The notes beneath the pieces were generated by a model. The model made no database searches. It was not told the DNA's origin and saw nothing but the letters and a program-made list of their open reading frames with translations. This document shows positions 47,894 to 57,371 of a stretch of 64,000 bases of DNA, one piece after another. Numbering within the stretch: position 1 is the first letter of the stretch; every line of letters starts with the position of its first letter. The translations under genes were made by a program, and so were the position numbers. Origin of the DNA: Chitinibacter sp. FCG-7 (lineage in GTDB: Bacteria > Pseudomonadota > Gammaproteobacteria > Burkholderiales > Chitinibacteraceae); contig NZ_CP157355.1 of the NCBI RefSeq assembly GCF_040047665.1, positions 2,108,001 through 2,172,000 of the forward strand, written 5' to 3'.

Positions 47894-48618
47894 ACACGCG
47901 GGTATTGTTTGTTGAGGACGACGCTGATCTGGCCGAGCTGATTGGCGGCTTTTTACGCTCGTTCGAGTTTTCGGTGGATGTATTGCCCGATGGTTTGCAG
48001 GTGATTGATCGTGTCCGGGCTGATCCGCCCGAGCTGATTCTGCTCGATATCATGCTGCCCGGCAAAGACGGCTTGACGCTGTGCCGCGAGCTGCGCGAGT
48101 TTTACACTGGCCCGATTATCCTGCTGACTTCGCTCAATAGCGATATGAATCAGATTCTGGGCTTTGAAATTGGCGCGACCGATTATGTGGTCAAAACCAC
48201 GCCGCCGTCGGTCTTGCTGGCGCGCATCCGCGCGCATTTGCGCCATGTGGGGCAAAAGGGCGCCGATTTGCTGGCGATTGCACCGGCGAAAGATCAGTCG
48301 GTGCTCAATTTTGGCAAGCTGCAGATTGATGCACGTAACCGCAGCGCCAAATACCGTGGCGCGCCGATGGGGCTATCGACCAGCGATTTTGACCTGCTGT
48401 GGGAGCTGGCCAGCCACGCTGGCGAGATTCTCAGCCGCGATCATTTGCTGAAAAAACTGCGCGGCATCGAATACGATGGGCTGGATCGCAGCATGGACGT
48501 GGCCATTTCGCGCCTGCGCAAAAAGCTGGACGACGATCCGCTCGACCCGCTGAAAATCAAAACCATCCGCAACAAGGGGTATCTGTTTGCGGCTGATATC
48601 TGGTGGCAGGAGGAGTGA
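47890..48618 (+). CDS. rstA: OmpR-family response regulator, RstA-like
   Basis: A 242-residue two-component regulator with a receiver domain (phosphoacceptor Asp53 in LLLDIMLPGKDG, acidic pocket VEDD 8-11, K near 104) and a winged-helix DNA-binding domain (about 140-240). LTSLNSDMNQILGFEIGATDYVVKTTPPSVLLAR closely resembles the RstA pattern. It is coupled to the HugZ-like gene and followed 187 bases later by its RstB-like kinase. Naming as rstA rests on pattern similarity. Confidence 0.87.
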   Translation: MNTRVLFVEDDADLAELIGGFLRSFEFSVDVLPDGLQVIDRVRADPPELILLDIMLPGKDGLTLCRELREFYTGPIILLTSLNSDMNQILGFEIGATDYVVKTTPPSVLLARIRAHLRHVGQKGADLLAIAPAKDQSVLNFGKLQIDARNRSAKYRGAPMGLSTSDFDLLWELASHAGEILSRDHLLKKLRGIEYDGLDRSMDVAISRLRKKLDDDPLDPLKIKTIRNKGYLFAADIWWQEE

Positions 48619-48805
48619 TATACGCGGCGGGGTATGTTGTTTTTTGCCATTGCAGTTCTCGGCAAAGCCGAGCCCTAGAGCTAATGCTGTCGATTGCCGC
48701 CTCATGCTCTATTCCCACTCCCCCCGCCCTCTCCTTGAGAGGGAGCCTCGCTTCGCGAGTTGATGTGGTCTGAATGGATCGCAGTGCAATGATTGAAATG
48801 AGTCC

Positions 48806-50110
48806 ATGATGCGCCAAGTTTTCATCCGTTTTTACCTCACCGTCGTGCTGTGTTTTCTCGCTTCATCCTTGCTGATTGGCGGTTTTTACAAGCAGATGAT
48901 CGAGCGCACCAATCAGCGCTATCTGAGCGATATGTTTCTGTCGACTGTATCGCTGATCGAGAAAGAGCTGGGCGATCTGCCGCAATCGATGTGGCATGAC
49001 GAAGCATCGCGGCTGCGCGGCAAATTGCCGGTGCCGGTGGAGATCGAGGCGCTCGATGCCTATGTGCTGTCGGAAGAAAATCAGGCTTCATTGCAGCGCG
49101 GCGATATTATCTTATTGCGTGATCGCGGCCTGTATTTGCACCGTATTCATAAAACGCAGCAGATGGTCGTGCTGGGGCCGATTTCGTTTCTGGAGTCGCT
49201 CGACGGCATTTCATGGATGGATATTCTGGCGCTGGTGCTGATGTGTCTGGCGCTGGGGATCCCCACTTGGTTATGGCTGCGGCCATTCTGGCGCGATCTG
49301 ATTCAGGTAATCCGGCAAAGCCGCCGGCTGGGTTCGGGCGATTTCTCCGTGCGCGTCAACCTGGAAGACAGCTCGCCGCTGGCGGCGTTGGGCTCCAACT
49401 TTAACCGCATGGCGCACGATGTCGAGGAGCTCACCGCCTCGCGCCGCGCCATGATTGATGCCGTCTCGCACGATTTGCGCACCCCGCTTGCGCGCTTGCG
49501 CTATCGGCTAGAGGCGATCAAGGCCGGGGCTAATAGTGAATCGCAAGTGGCTGGCATCGAGCGTGATCTGGGGCAGATCGATCAGCTGATTGACGAATGG
49601 TTGACGATGTCCAGCCTCGATAGCCCGCAATTGCGCATGGAGGTGCAGCCGCTAGAAATCGTACCGTGGCTGCAGCGTTTGCTGAACGAATATACGCTCG
49701 ATGGCACCGAGCCGACGCTGGACAATGCCACCGGCCAGCCCAGCCCGCTGTTTGACGTGGATAGCTATTACTTTGGCCGCGCCGTAGGCAATCTGCTCTC
49801 GAATGCCCGCCGTTATGGTGGTAAACAGATTCATCTGACCTTGCTCTGGCAGGACGGTACGGCCACGCTGCATATCGACGATAGTGGCGAGGGCATCCCA
49901 GTGGAAGACCGTGCGCGCCTGCTGCAACCGTTTACGCGGCTGGAAGGCAGCCGCAACAAAGCCACTGGCGGATTTGGTCTGGGGCTGGCAATTGTGGCCA
50001 TGATTATGCGCGGCCACGGCGGCGCAGTCAGCATTCACGATGCGCCCAGTGGTGGTGCGAGGCTGAGTCTGAGTTGGCCCACGCCGATGCGCTCGGGCGA
50101 TGCCCTGTAA
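48806..50110 (+). CDS. rstB: sensor histidine kinase, RstB-like
   Basis: A 434-residue membrane kinase. It has TM1 (about 8-27), a short periplasmic domain (30-135), TM2 (about 140-158), a HAMP linker, the HisKA motif with phospho-His222 in AVSHDLRTPLAR, and an HATPase domain with NLLSNARRYG, DSGEGIP and GGFGLGLAIV. It pairs with the RstA-like regulator upstream. The signal it senses is unknown. The gap before it contains no gene. Confidence 0.88.
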   Translation: MMRQVFIRFYLTVVLCFLASSLLIGGFYKQMIERTNQRYLSDMFLSTVSLIEKELGDLPQSMWHDEASRLRGKLPVPVEIEALDAYVLSEENQASLQRGDIILLRDRGLYLHRIHKTQQMVVLGPISFLESLDGISWMDILALVLMCLALGIPTWLWLRPFWRDLIQVIRQSRRLGSGDFSVRVNLEDSSPLAALGSNFNRMAHDVEELTASRRAMIDAVSHDLRTPLARLRYRLEAIKAGANSESQVAGIERDLGQIDQLIDEWLTMSSLDSPQLRMEVQPLEIVPWLQRLLNEYTLDGTEPTLDNATGQPSPLFDVDSYYFGRAVGNLLSNARRYGGKQIHLTLLWQDGTATLHIDDSGEGIPVEDRARLLQPFTRLEGSRNKATGGFGLGLAIVAMIMRGHGGAVSIHDAPSGGARLSLSWPTPMRSGDAL

Positions 50111-50259
50111 GATGATGTAGTGGCTGTAGTGGAACTACGTACTTTACGTTACACATCATCACTAAGTATGTAGTGCAGCCATCGTAGTAAAACTCCATAA
50201 TTCGCCGCGTTGAGGTATCCACTTTCGGATACTGGTAAAAAGAATATCGGAGTTTGAAG
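50111..50259. promoter_or_regulatory. structured leader upstream of the repeat protein
   Basis: GATGATGT (50111-50118) pairs with ACATCATC (50153-50160), enclosing a GTAGT-GGA-ACTAC hairpin. Closer to the gene GTATCC (50215-50220) pairs with GGATAC (50227-50232) around ACTTTC, 27 bases before the ATG. These may mark the 3' end of rstB and an operator or 5'-leader hairpin, respectively. GGAG lies at 50249-50252. Confidence 0.4.
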
Positions 50260-50775
50260 ATGAACAAGATTGCTGCTGGCGTTATCGCTACCGTATTTGC
50301 TGCTGCTTCAGTATTTGCTGTTGCTGCTCCTGCTAAAAAAGCTTCTGCTGCTTCTGTAGCTTCTAAAGCTTCTGCTGTACAAAAAGCACAAGCTAAAAAG
50401 GCTTCTGCCGTAGCTTCTAAAGCATCTACTGCACAAAAAGCACAAGCTAAAAAGGCTTCTGCCGTAGCTTCTAAAGCATCTGCTGCGCAAAAAGCACAAG
50501 CTAAAAAAGCTTCTGCTGTAGCTTCTAAAGCATCTACTGCGCAAAAAGCACAAGCTAAAAAGGCTTCTGCTGTAGCTTCTAAAGCTTCTACTGCTCAAAA
50601 AGCACAAGCTAAAAAGGCTTCTGCCGTAGCTTCTAAAGCATCTGCTGCGCAAAAAGCACAAGCTAAGAAAGCTTCTGCTGTAGCTTCTAAAGCATCTACT
50701 GCACAAAAAGCACAAGCTAAGAAAGCCTCTGCGGCTTCTGTAGCTTCTAAAGCTTCTGCTGTTGCAAAAAAATAA
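50260..50775 (+). CDS. exported Ala/Lys/Ser repeat protein, Asr-like
   Basis: A 171-residue protein with a signal peptide (MNKIAAGVIATVFAAASVFAVA, cleaved near AVA-AP). The rest is built of an 18-residue unit AKKASAVASK, AS[T/A]AQKAQ, present in six equal 54-base copies (50392-50715) with variant units on both sides. The mature part contains only A, K, S, V, Q, T and P, with no acidic residue, so it is very basic. Composition and signal resemble acid-shock proteins (Asr), but homology is not certain. Start is ATG 50260 with GGAG 7 bases upstream. Confidence 0.82.
   Translation: MNKIAAGVIATVFAAASVFAVAAPAKKASAASVASKASAVQKAQAKKASAVASKASTAQKAQAKKASAVASKASAAQKAQAKKASAVASKASTAQKAQAKKASAVASKASTAQKAQAKKASAVASKASAAQKAQAKKASAVASKASTAQKAQAKKASAASVASKASAVAKK
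50392..50715 (+). repeat. six in-frame 54-bp tandem repeats
   Basis: Each unit starts GCTAA[A/G]AA[G/A]GC and encodes 18 residues. Position 12 of the unit alternates Thr and Ala (T, A, T, T, A, T). Synonymous changes are few, so the array expanded recently. It is a coding array, not a CRISPR. Confidence 0.9.
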
Positions 50776-50802
50776 TCCGGGATTCATTTTCCGCTGATTG
50801 AA

Positions 50803-50828
50803 AAAGGACGGCTTGCCGTCCTTTTTTT
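50803..50828 (+). terminator. rho-independent terminator of the repeat-protein gene
   Basis: AAAGGACGGC (50803-50812) pairs with GCCGTCCTTT (50815-50824) around a TT loop and is followed by a T-run to 50828. Confidence 0.9.
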
Positions 50829-50861
50829 ACGTTCTGTTTGATCTCCCCAGGAGCGTCGCCC

Positions 50862-51665
50862 ATGCGTTTATCCGGTTTGCTGGTCGCCCTATTGTTGTCT
50901 GTACCTGTGTTGGCCCAGGATGACGCGCAGCTGCAGAAAGAGCGGCAGGCCCTGTTTTTTGGCCACGATGATCGCGTCCATATTGCCGCACCCTATGCGG
51001 CGCCCTATGCAGCGATTGGCCGACTGGAAGTGAAATCGGGCGGCACCTGTACGGCAACCTTGGTCGCCCCCAATCTGGCGCTCACGGCGGCGCACTGCTT
51101 TTTGATGACGCCACGCAAAATCGACGCCGGGCGCTGGTTTATGGCTGGGTTTCATCAGGGCAAATATCAGGCGCGCTATCGGGTCATCGAGCAGCTCTTT
51201 CATCCCAAATTTCGTCAGGGGCTTACCTATAAAGGCGATGATGTCTATATCGAGCCCAGCGCTGCGCCCTACGATATCGCCTTGCTCAAGCTGAAACTGC
51301 AAGATGGCATCGCGCCATCCCCCATGCCGGTATTTCGCGGAAACCGGCAGCGCTTGATGCAGGCCATTTTGCGCTCGCAGCAAAAGGTGAATCAGGGCGG
51401 CTTTGCCGAAGACCACGATACGATCTTGTCGGCCCATTTGGGCTGTTCGCTCACGCAGTTGCGTAGTAATGGCACGATTTTCCATCGCTGCGATACCTTG
51501 TCGGGCGATTCGGGCTCGCCAATCTGGCTTGATTTGCCCGCCGGACCCACGCTGATTGCGGTGCAAAGCTCGGCACCCGACTGGTTTAATCGCCAGCAGG
51601 CCGATAATGTCGGCGTGACCGTGCTGCAATTACCTGCAGGCGCGAGCAAACTTTTGTCAAAATAA
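50862..51665 (+). CDS. trypsin-like serine protease, exported
   Basis: A 267-residue S1-family protein with a signal peptide (MRLSGLLVALLLSVPVLA-Q). The catalytic triad is visible: H78 in LTAAHC, D138 in PYDIALLKL and S217 in SGDSGSP. Cys63/Cys79 and Cys195/Cys210 are likely disulfides. It should act in the periplasm or outside. The ATG at 50862 has AGGAG 8 bases upstream. It begins after the repeat-protein terminator, so it has its own transcript. Confidence 0.9.
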   Translation: MRLSGLLVALLLSVPVLAQDDAQLQKERQALFFGHDDRVHIAAPYAAPYAAIGRLEVKSGGTCTATLVAPNLALTAAHCFLMTPRKIDAGRWFMAGFHQGKYQARYRVIEQLFHPKFRQGLTYKGDDVYIEPSAAPYDIALLKLKLQDGIAPSPMPVFRGNRQRLMQAILRSQQKVNQGGFAEDHDTILSAHLGCSLTQLRSNGTIFHRCDTLSGDSGSPIWLDLPAGPTLIAVQSSAPDWFNRQQADNVGVTVLQLPAGASKLLSK

Positions 51666-51769
51666 AGCCCGGCTTGGCGGGTGGCTGGCTAAATCCGTTT
51701 CACGTCGCTTCTAGTAAGCGATACAATGTGCTGATTCGATTATAAAAATAGCTCCGGAAAGAAAAGACG

Positions 51770-53026
51770 ATGGATATTCAAGCTTATATGCAAACCGTAG
51801 GCCGTCAGGCGCGCGCTGCCAGTCGTGCTATGGCCAAGGCCAGCACCGGCGCTAAGAATGCCGCACTGAACGCGATTGCCGATGCAATTGTGCGCGATGC
51901 AGCCAAGCTGCTCGCCGCCAATGGCCGTGATATGGAGCAAGCGCGTGCCGATGGTCTGGAGCCCGCGCTGCTCGACCGTCTGCAACTCACTGACAAAACC
52001 ATCGCCACCATGGCGCAAGGCTTGCGCGAAATGGTGGCGCTGCCCGATCCGATCGGCAATATGGGTGATTTCAAATATCGCCCCAGCGGCATTCAAGTTG
52101 GCAAAATGCGTGTCCCGCTGGGCGTGATCGGCATTATTTATGAAGCGCGCCCGAACGTGACCGCCGATGCCGCTGGCCTGTGCATTAAATCGGGGAACGC
52201 CACAATCTTGCGCGGTGGCCGCGAAGCATTCCATTGCAATCAGGCGATTGCGGCGTGCGTGAAAGAAGGCCTGGCTGCAGCGGGCTTGCCAGAAACTGCG
52301 GTGCAAATCATCGAAACACCAGACCGAGCTGCGGTGGGTGAGCTGATTACGATGAGCGAGTTTGTCGACGTGATCGTGCCACGCGGTGGCAAAGGCTTGA
52401 TCGAGCGCATTTCACGCGACGCGCGCGTGCCAGTGATCAAGCATCTGGACGGCATCTGCCATGTGTACATCGACGACGAAGCCGATCCAGCCAAAGCGAT
52501 CCGCATTGCCGACAATGCGAAAACGCATCGCTACGCGCCATGCAATACGATGGAAACGCTGTTGGTGAACGAAAACGTGGCCGAAGTAATTTTGCCGGAG
52601 ATTGCTGCGATTTACCGCGAAAAAGGCGTTGAAATGCGCGGCTGTGCTGCGACGCAGGCGATTCTGAACGACGCGATTGCCGCGACCGAAGAAGATTGGC
52701 GTACTGAATACCTCGCGCCGATTATTTCAATCCGTATCGTGAGCGATATTGATCAGGCGATGGATCACATCAACACCTACGGCAGCCATCACACCGACGC
52801 GATTGTTACCGAAAACTACACTAAGGCGCGCCAGTTCCTGCGCGAAGTCGATAGCGCCAGCGTGATGGTCAATGCCTCAACGCGCTTTGCCGATGGTTTT
52901 GAATATGGCTTGGGTGCCGAGATTGGCATCTCCACCGACAAAATCCACGCGCGTGGCCCGGTGGGTCTGGAAGGATTAACCAGCGAGAAATGGATTGTGC
53001 TGGGCGATGGCGAGGTGCGCGTGTAA
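51770..53026 (+). CDS. proA: gamma-glutamyl phosphate reductase ProA
   Basis: This is the second step of proline synthesis: NADPH-dependent reduction of gamma-glutamyl phosphate to glutamate semialdehyde. The 418-residue aldehyde-dehydrogenase-like protein has [24 protein letters not shown], the catalytic Cys in [14 protein letters not shown], and [25 protein letters not shown]. The stop overlaps the chorismate mutase start by one base. Confidence 0.97.
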   Translation: MDIQAYMQTVGRQARAASRAMAKASTGAKNAALNAIADAIVRDAAKLLAANGRDMEQARADGLEPALLDRLQLTDKTIATMAQGLREMVALPDPIGNMGDFKYRPSGIQVGKMRVPLGVIGIIYEARPNVTADAAGLCIKSGNATILRGGREAFHCNQAIAACVKEGLAAAGLPETAVQIIETPDRAAVGELITMSEFVDVIVPRGGKGLIERISRDARVPVIKHLDGICHVYIDDEADPAKAIRIADNAKTHRYAPCNTMETLLVNENVAEVILPEIAAIYREKGVEMRGCAATQAILNDAIAATEEDWRTEYLAPIISIRIVSDIDQAMDHINTYGSHHTDAIVTENYTKARQFLREVDSASVMVNASTRFADGFEYGLGAEIGISTDKIHARGPVGLEGLTSEKWIVLGDGEVRV

Positions 53027-53301
53027 TGAGTGTGCCAGCCGAACTCCTCGCCTTGCGCGAGCAAATCGACGCGCTCGATCAGCAGCTGTTTAGCGTACTG
53101 GCCGAGCGTTTCAAAGTCACCGCCCAGGTGGGGCAGTTGAAAAAGCAGCATCAACTGCCAGCGCAAGACGCCACCCGCGAAGCCCAGCAATTGGAAAAAA
53201 CCGCAGCGCTGGCGGCGCAAACCGGGCTCGATCCCGACTTTGCCCAGCGCCTGCAGCGGCTGATTCTGGACGAGGTCGTGGCACAGCATAAATTGTGCTG
53301 A
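53026..53301 (+). CDS. chorismate mutase, AroQ type
   Basis: A 91-residue all-helical protein that converts chorismate to prephenate for Phe/Tyr. ELLALREQIDALDQQLFSVLAERFKVTAQVGQLKK has the conserved Arg, Asp, Arg and Lys positions of AroQ helix 1. It lacks any fused prephenate dehydratase. The TAATG overlap shows coupling to proA. In this family, stand-alone AroQ can be mono-functional; the precise role is not set by context. Confidence 0.85.
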   Translation: MSVPAELLALREQIDALDQQLFSVLAERFKVTAQVGQLKKQHQLPAQDATREAQQLEKTAALAAQTGLDPDFAQRLQRLILDEVVAQHKLC

Positions 53302-53311
53302 GCCCAATTTG

Positions 53312-53938
53312 ATGCAGAAAATCGGCATCTTTGGCGGCACGTTTGACCCAATTCACTACGGGCACATTGAATTGGCGCGTTGTATGCGTGATCAATTGCA
53401 GTTGGCTGAAGTGCGGCTGATTCCTACCGGTTTGCCGCCGCATCGCCCGCCATCACGCGTTTCTCCGCAGCAGCGTTTTGACTGGGTGCAGGCGGCCATC
53501 GCAGGCGAAGCGGGCTTGATTGCTGATGATAGGGAAGTTCGTCGTGAGGGGTATTGCTATACAATCGACACGCTGATTGAGCTGCAGCAAGATACCCCTA
53601 ATGCCTTGCTGGTGTGGCTGATCGGCGCTGATTCGTGGCTGAATTTGGCTCGCTGGCACCGCTGGCGCGAGCTGCTCGACATCGGGCACTTGCTGATTGC
53701 GGCTCGGCCAGACTATGCTTTTGATGGCTTAAGCGCTGATTTATCAGAAGAATTTGCCATTCGGCACGTAATAGCCAACACCGACACCCTGTCTCGGGGT
53801 AAAATCAGCCTATTATCAAGCCCACTTATGCCTGTTTCGTCCACTTTAGTGCGGGAAATGCTCGCACGTGGGGAAGATGTTTCAGCACTCACCCCTGTGT
53901 ACGAACAGATCGTCGCCAGTGGGCTTTACCGTTTTTGA
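53312..53938 (+). CDS. nadD: nicotinate-nucleotide adenylyltransferase NadD
   Basis: A 208-residue enzyme of NAD synthesis that joins ATP and nicotinate mononucleotide. It carries GIFGGTFDPIHYGHIEL with the nucleotide-binding GGTFDPxHxGH, LIGADSWLNLARW, and the C-terminal PVSSTLVREML (ISSTxxR-like). I use the ATG at 53312, ten bases after the chorismate mutase stop, rather than the TTG at 53309. Confidence 0.96.
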   Translation: MQKIGIFGGTFDPIHYGHIELARCMRDQLQLAEVRLIPTGLPPHRPPSRVSPQQRFDWVQAAIAGEAGLIADDREVRREGYCYTIDTLIELQQDTPNALLVWLIGADSWLNLARWHRWRELLDIGHLLIAARPDYAFDGLSADLSEEFAIRHVIANTDTLSRGKISLLSSPLMPVSSTLVREMLARGEDVSALTPVYEQIVASGLYRF

Positions 53939-53948
53939 AGGAAATACA

Positions 53949-54335
53949 ATGAATGAAACTTTGATCGCGATGCGCGATATTGCCGTGAATGCTTTGGAAG
54001 ACATCAAAGCGAAAGAAATCCAGGTGCTGGATACTGCCAAACTGACTGATCTGTTTGAATGCATGATTGTCGCCACCGGCGATTCAAACCGCCAGGTGCG
54101 CGCGCTGGCCAATAATGTGGCCGTTGATTTGAAAGCCAAAGGCTATGAAATCATGAGCACCGAAGGCGAAGAAACCGGCGAGTGGGTGCTGGTGGATGCC
54201 GGTAGCCTGGTGGTTCACGTGATGTTGCCAGCCGTACGCGATTACTACGATCTGGAGCAATTGTGGGGCGGCCAGAAGCCAACATTTAACCCTATGGGTC
54301 GTGCCTGGTCGGCAGCCAATACGGTTGACGAATAA
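53949..54335 (+). CDS. rsfS: ribosomal silencing factor RsfS
   Basis: A 128-residue protein of the RsfS/Iojap family that binds L14 and blocks 50S-30S joining in starvation. IVATGDSNRQVRALANNV, EGEETGEWVLVDAGSLVVHVM and YYDLEQLWGG are the family core. AGGA lies 7 bases before the ATG, just after nadD, the usual order. It ends an operon that begins with proA and is closed by a terminator. Confidence 0.95.
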   Translation: MNETLIAMRDIAVNALEDIKAKEIQVLDTAKLTDLFECMIVATGDSNRQVRALANNVAVDLKAKGYEIMSTEGEETGEWVLVDAGSLVVHVMLPAVRDYYDLEQLWGGQKPTFNPMGRAWSAANTVDE

Positions 54336-54354
54336 GTTGTAATGGCAATGGATG

Positions 54355-54397
54355 ATGGCGGCCATGGGTTGGATCAATCCTCGGCCGCCATTATTTT
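54355..54397 (+). terminator. terminator of the proA-rsfS operon
   Basis: ATGGCGGCC (54355-54363) pairs with GGCCGCCAT (54383-54391) around 19 bases and is followed by TATTTT, 20 bases after the rsfS stop. Confidence 0.75.
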
Positions 54398-54525
54398 GCC
54401 CTTAGTGCAGGCCTGATCTGGCCTAGATGAAATTGATCTATGCATATAGCCACATGTTCTTTTTCCACGCGGAATTTAAGTTTAGATTCCGTCTCTATTG
54501 ATTTTTAGCAGTGAAAGTCCACGCC

Positions 54526-55452
54526 ATGAATACCTTGTCCGAAGCACGGCTGACGCATCTGAAGCAGCTTGAAGCCGAATCCATCCACATCATCCGTGAA
54601 GTGGCTGCCGAATTTGAAAACCCCGTCATGTTGTACTCGATTGGTAAAGATTCAGCCGTGATGCTGCATCTGGCCAAAAAAGCCTTTGCGCCGGGCAAGC
54701 CACCGTTCCCGCTGATGCACGTGGATACGACGTGGAAATTCCAAGACATGTACAAGCTGCGCGAAAAGCAAAAAGCCGAAGGCTGGAATCTGATCACGCA
54801 TGTCAATCAGGAAGGCGTTGCAGCCGGCATCAATCCGTTTACTGCCGGTTCGGCCAAGCACACCGATGTGATGAAAACCGAAGGCTTGAAACAAGCTTTG
54901 AACAAATACGGTTTTGACGCTGCTTTCGGTGGCGCACGCCGCGACGAAGAAAAATCACGCGCCAAAGAGCGTGTGTATTCATTCCGCGATAAAAACCACC
55001 GTTGGGACCCAAAAAACCAGCGTCCAGAGCTGTGGAATATCTATAACTCGAAAGTCGATAAAGGCGAATCGATCCGCGTTTTCCCGATTTCAAACTGGAC
55101 CGAGCTCGATATTTGGCAATACATCTACCTCGAAAACATCGAAATCGTACCGCTGTATTTCTCAGCCGAGCGCGAAGTGGTGGATTACAACGGCACGACC
55201 GTGATGATCGACGACGATCGGATCCTGCAATACTTAACGCCAGAGCAAAAAGCGACGATCACCAAAAAATGGGTACGCTTCCGTACGCTGGGCTGTTACC
55301 CGCTGACTGGTGCGGTGGAGTCTAAAGCGACGACGCTGCCTGAGGTGATTCAGGAAATGCTGCTGGCGACCACGTCAGAGCGCCAAGGGCGTGCCATTGA
55401 CCATGATTCGTCAGGTTCGATGGAGAAGAAAAAAATGGAAGGCTACTTCTAA
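54526..55452 (+). CDS. cysD: sulfate adenylyltransferase subunit 2 CysD
   Basis: The catalytic subunit that makes adenosine 5'-phosphosulfate from ATP and sulfate in assimilatory sulfate reduction. [13 protein letters not shown] is the PP-loop pyrophosphatase-type motif, and [16 protein letters not shown] and [15 protein letters not shown] are conserved. The length is 308 with the ATG at 54526; a GTG at 54511 is an alternative. cysN follows after 231 bases that contain a REP-like element. Confidence 0.95.
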   Translation: MNTLSEARLTHLKQLEAESIHIIREVAAEFENPVMLYSIGKDSAVMLHLAKKAFAPGKPPFPLMHVDTTWKFQDMYKLREKQKAEGWNLITHVNQEGVAAGINPFTAGSAKHTDVMKTEGLKQALNKYGFDAAFGGARRDEEKSRAKERVYSFRDKNHRWDPKNQRPELWNIYNSKVDKGESIRVFPISNWTELDIWQYIYLENIEIVPLYFSAEREVVDYNGTTVMIDDDRILQYLTPEQKATITKKWVRFRTLGCYPLTGAVESKATTLPEVIQEMLLATTSERQGRAIDHDSSGSMEKKKMEGYF

Positions 55453-55592
55453 GCGTTAGCCTACTGCGCAAACCAAATTCTGCGTCGTGCGCGTTGCGCA
55501 ATGCTCATGGACTTTGTGTCCATTCCGCTTGCTTACGGTGCTGGCTCCTTGCTTTTGGTTTGCTCGCTACGGCCTTGAATGAAATGGATACT

Positions 55593-55627
55593 CGTAGGGT
55601 GGGTTAGGCCAAAGGCCGTAACCCACC
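55593..55627. repeat. REP-like element between cysD and cysN
   Basis: CGTAGGGTGGGTTAGGCC, a short AAA loop, then GGCCGTAACCCACC: an almost perfect self-complementary unit of the type at 3354-3391. Its position inside the cysD-cysN gap would put a hairpin in the mRNA of a conserved two-subunit enzyme. Confidence 0.8.
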
Positions 55628-55683
55628 ATGAATACCGCCGTTTAAGACCGTTTCGTACGAATTTGTGAGATTGGAAGAACACA

Positions 55684-57117
55684 ATGTCAAATCAATCAGA
55701 ACTCATTGCCAGCGATATTCTGGCGTACCTCAAGCAGCACGAAAACAAAGACATGCTGCGCTTTATTACTTGCGGCAATGTGGATGACGGTAAGTCGACT
55801 TTGATCGGCCGTTTGCTGCACGACTCGAAACTGATTTTTGATGATCACCTCGCGGCGATTCAGAAAGACAGTAAAAAATTTAACACCACTGACCAAGAAA
55901 TCGACTTGGCATTGCTGGTCGATGGCTTGCAAGCCGAGCGCGAGCAGGGCATTACGATTGACGTGGCGTATCGCTATTTCAGTACTGAAAAGCGCAAATT
56001 CATCATTGCCGACTGCCCTGGTCACGAGCAGTACACGCGCAATATGGCGACCGGTGCTTCAACGTCAAACTTGGCCATTATCCTGATCGACGCGCGTTAC
56101 GGCGTGCAAACGCAAACGCGTCGTCACAGCTTTATCGTGTCGCTGCTCGGTATCAAGCATGTGATCGTTGCGGTCAACAAAATGGACTTGGTTGATTTCA
56201 GTGAAGCGCGCTACAACGAAATCCGCGCGCAATATCTGGAATTTGCTAAAGATTTGAACATCAGCGATATCCGCTTTGTGCCGCTGTCGGCGCTGCGTGG
56301 CGATAACGTGGTGAACGAGTCAGACAAAACACCATGGTACGAAGGCGAGACTTTGATGGGCTTGCTGGAAAGCGTGCAAATCAATAAAGACGCCAAGCTT
56401 GACGCTTTCCGCCTGCCAGTACAGTACGTGAACCGCCCAAATCTGGATTTCCGTGGTTTCTGCGGCACGATTGCGGCGGGCCATGTGCTGCCAGGTGATG
56501 AGATTGTCGCTTTGCCATCAGGTAAAAAGTCGAAAGTCAAAGCCATTGTGACGTACGAAGGCGAGCAAACTGTCGCGTTCTCAGGTCAGGCAATTACGCT
56601 GACGCTGGAAGACGAAATCGATATTTCTCGTGGCGATATGATTGTTCGTGCGCAAGATGCACAGCCGCATGTTGGCAGCGCGTTTGACGCCCATGTGGTG
56701 TGGATGAACGAAGCGCCGCTGGTGATTGGCAAGGAGTATATCGTCAAACTCGGCGGTAAACAGTGCTTCGGGCGAGTTACCTCTATCCAGTATCGTATCG
56801 ACGTGAATAGTTTGGAGCAGTTGAGCGTTTCAGAGTTGAAGCTCAATGAAATCGCCTTGGTGCGTTTCGAGTTGACCGCGCCAATCGCCTACGACAAATA
56901 CAGCGAATGCCGTGGCACGGGTAATCTGATCGTCATTGACCGCCTGAGCAACGCGACCATCGCTGCGGGCATGATCGTTGCACCCGCCGAGGCGAGTGCA
57001 GGCAGCGCTGATTTGGACGAATTAAGCCGCCTGCGCGCATTTGAAGCCGACCTGAATGCCTTGGTGCGCAAGCACTTCCCGCATTGGGGTGCCAAAGACA
57101 TCCGCGATCTACTCTGA
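55684..57117 (+). CDS. cysN: sulfate adenylyltransferase subunit 1 CysN
   Basis: The GTPase subunit that drives APS formation by CysD. The G domain has [36 protein letters not shown] and NKMDLVD, followed by beta-barrel domains (about 235-430). The 477-residue length fits CysN without a fused CysC kinase. It has its own start after a 231-base gap from cysD and ends just before a terminator. Confidence 0.96.
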   Translation: MSNQSELIASDILAYLKQHENKDMLRFITCGNVDDGKSTLIGRLLHDSKLIFDDHLAAIQKDSKKFNTTDQEIDLALLVDGLQAEREQGITIDVAYRYFSTEKRKFIIADCPGHEQYTRNMATGASTSNLAIILIDARYGVQTQTRRHSFIVSLLGIKHVIVAVNKMDLVDFSEARYNEIRAQYLEFAKDLNISDIRFVPLSALRGDNVVNESDKTPWYEGETLMGLLESVQINKDAKLDAFRLPVQYVNRPNLDFRGFCGTIAAGHVLPGDEIVALPSGKKSKVKAIVTYEGEQTVAFSGQAITLTLEDEIDISRGDMIVRAQDAQPHVGSAFDAHVVWMNEAPLVIGKEYIVKLGGKQCFGRVTSIQYRIDVNSLEQLSVSELKLNEIALVRFELTAPIAYDKYSECRGTGNLIVIDRLSNATIAAGMIVAPAEASAGSADLDELSRLRAFEADLNALVRKHFPHWGAKDIRDLL

Positions 57118-57181
57118 TGTTTTAGCCCCCTTCCATCTCTTCCTCGAAGAGATGCCGCCTTGGGTGGTGTGAGGGTGATTA

Positions 57182-57211
57182 AAAAAACGGCAGCGAAGGC
57201 TGCCGTTTTTT
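57182..57211 (+). terminator. rho-independent terminator after cysN
   Basis: A 13-bp perfect stem (57182-57194 with 57199-57211, loop GAAG) with six A before and six T after, so it may work both ways. Confidence 0.88.
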
Positions 57212-57371
57212 CGTTCCGGATAAAGCATGGATTTGCAAACTGCAGCAAATCAGCATTTTTTTGGCTTTAAGCGGCATAACGGTGTAAATCGTCATCGTTT
57301 TGACGGCACAATAGCGAACTTGAGATTTTCTTTCGCAAGCCGCCAAGCTTGCGACAATAGGTAAGCCCTGT

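Noticed and set aside
50392..50715. CRISPR-like regular repeats
   Set aside because: The units are directly joined 54-base coding repeats with no spacers, in frame with a gene that has a signal peptide and ribosome-binding site.
50308..50787. 159-residue minus-strand frame over the repeat gene
   Set aside because: It is the antisense shadow of the coding repeats, rich in Arg, Ser, Phe and Leu by codon complement, with no ribosome-binding site.
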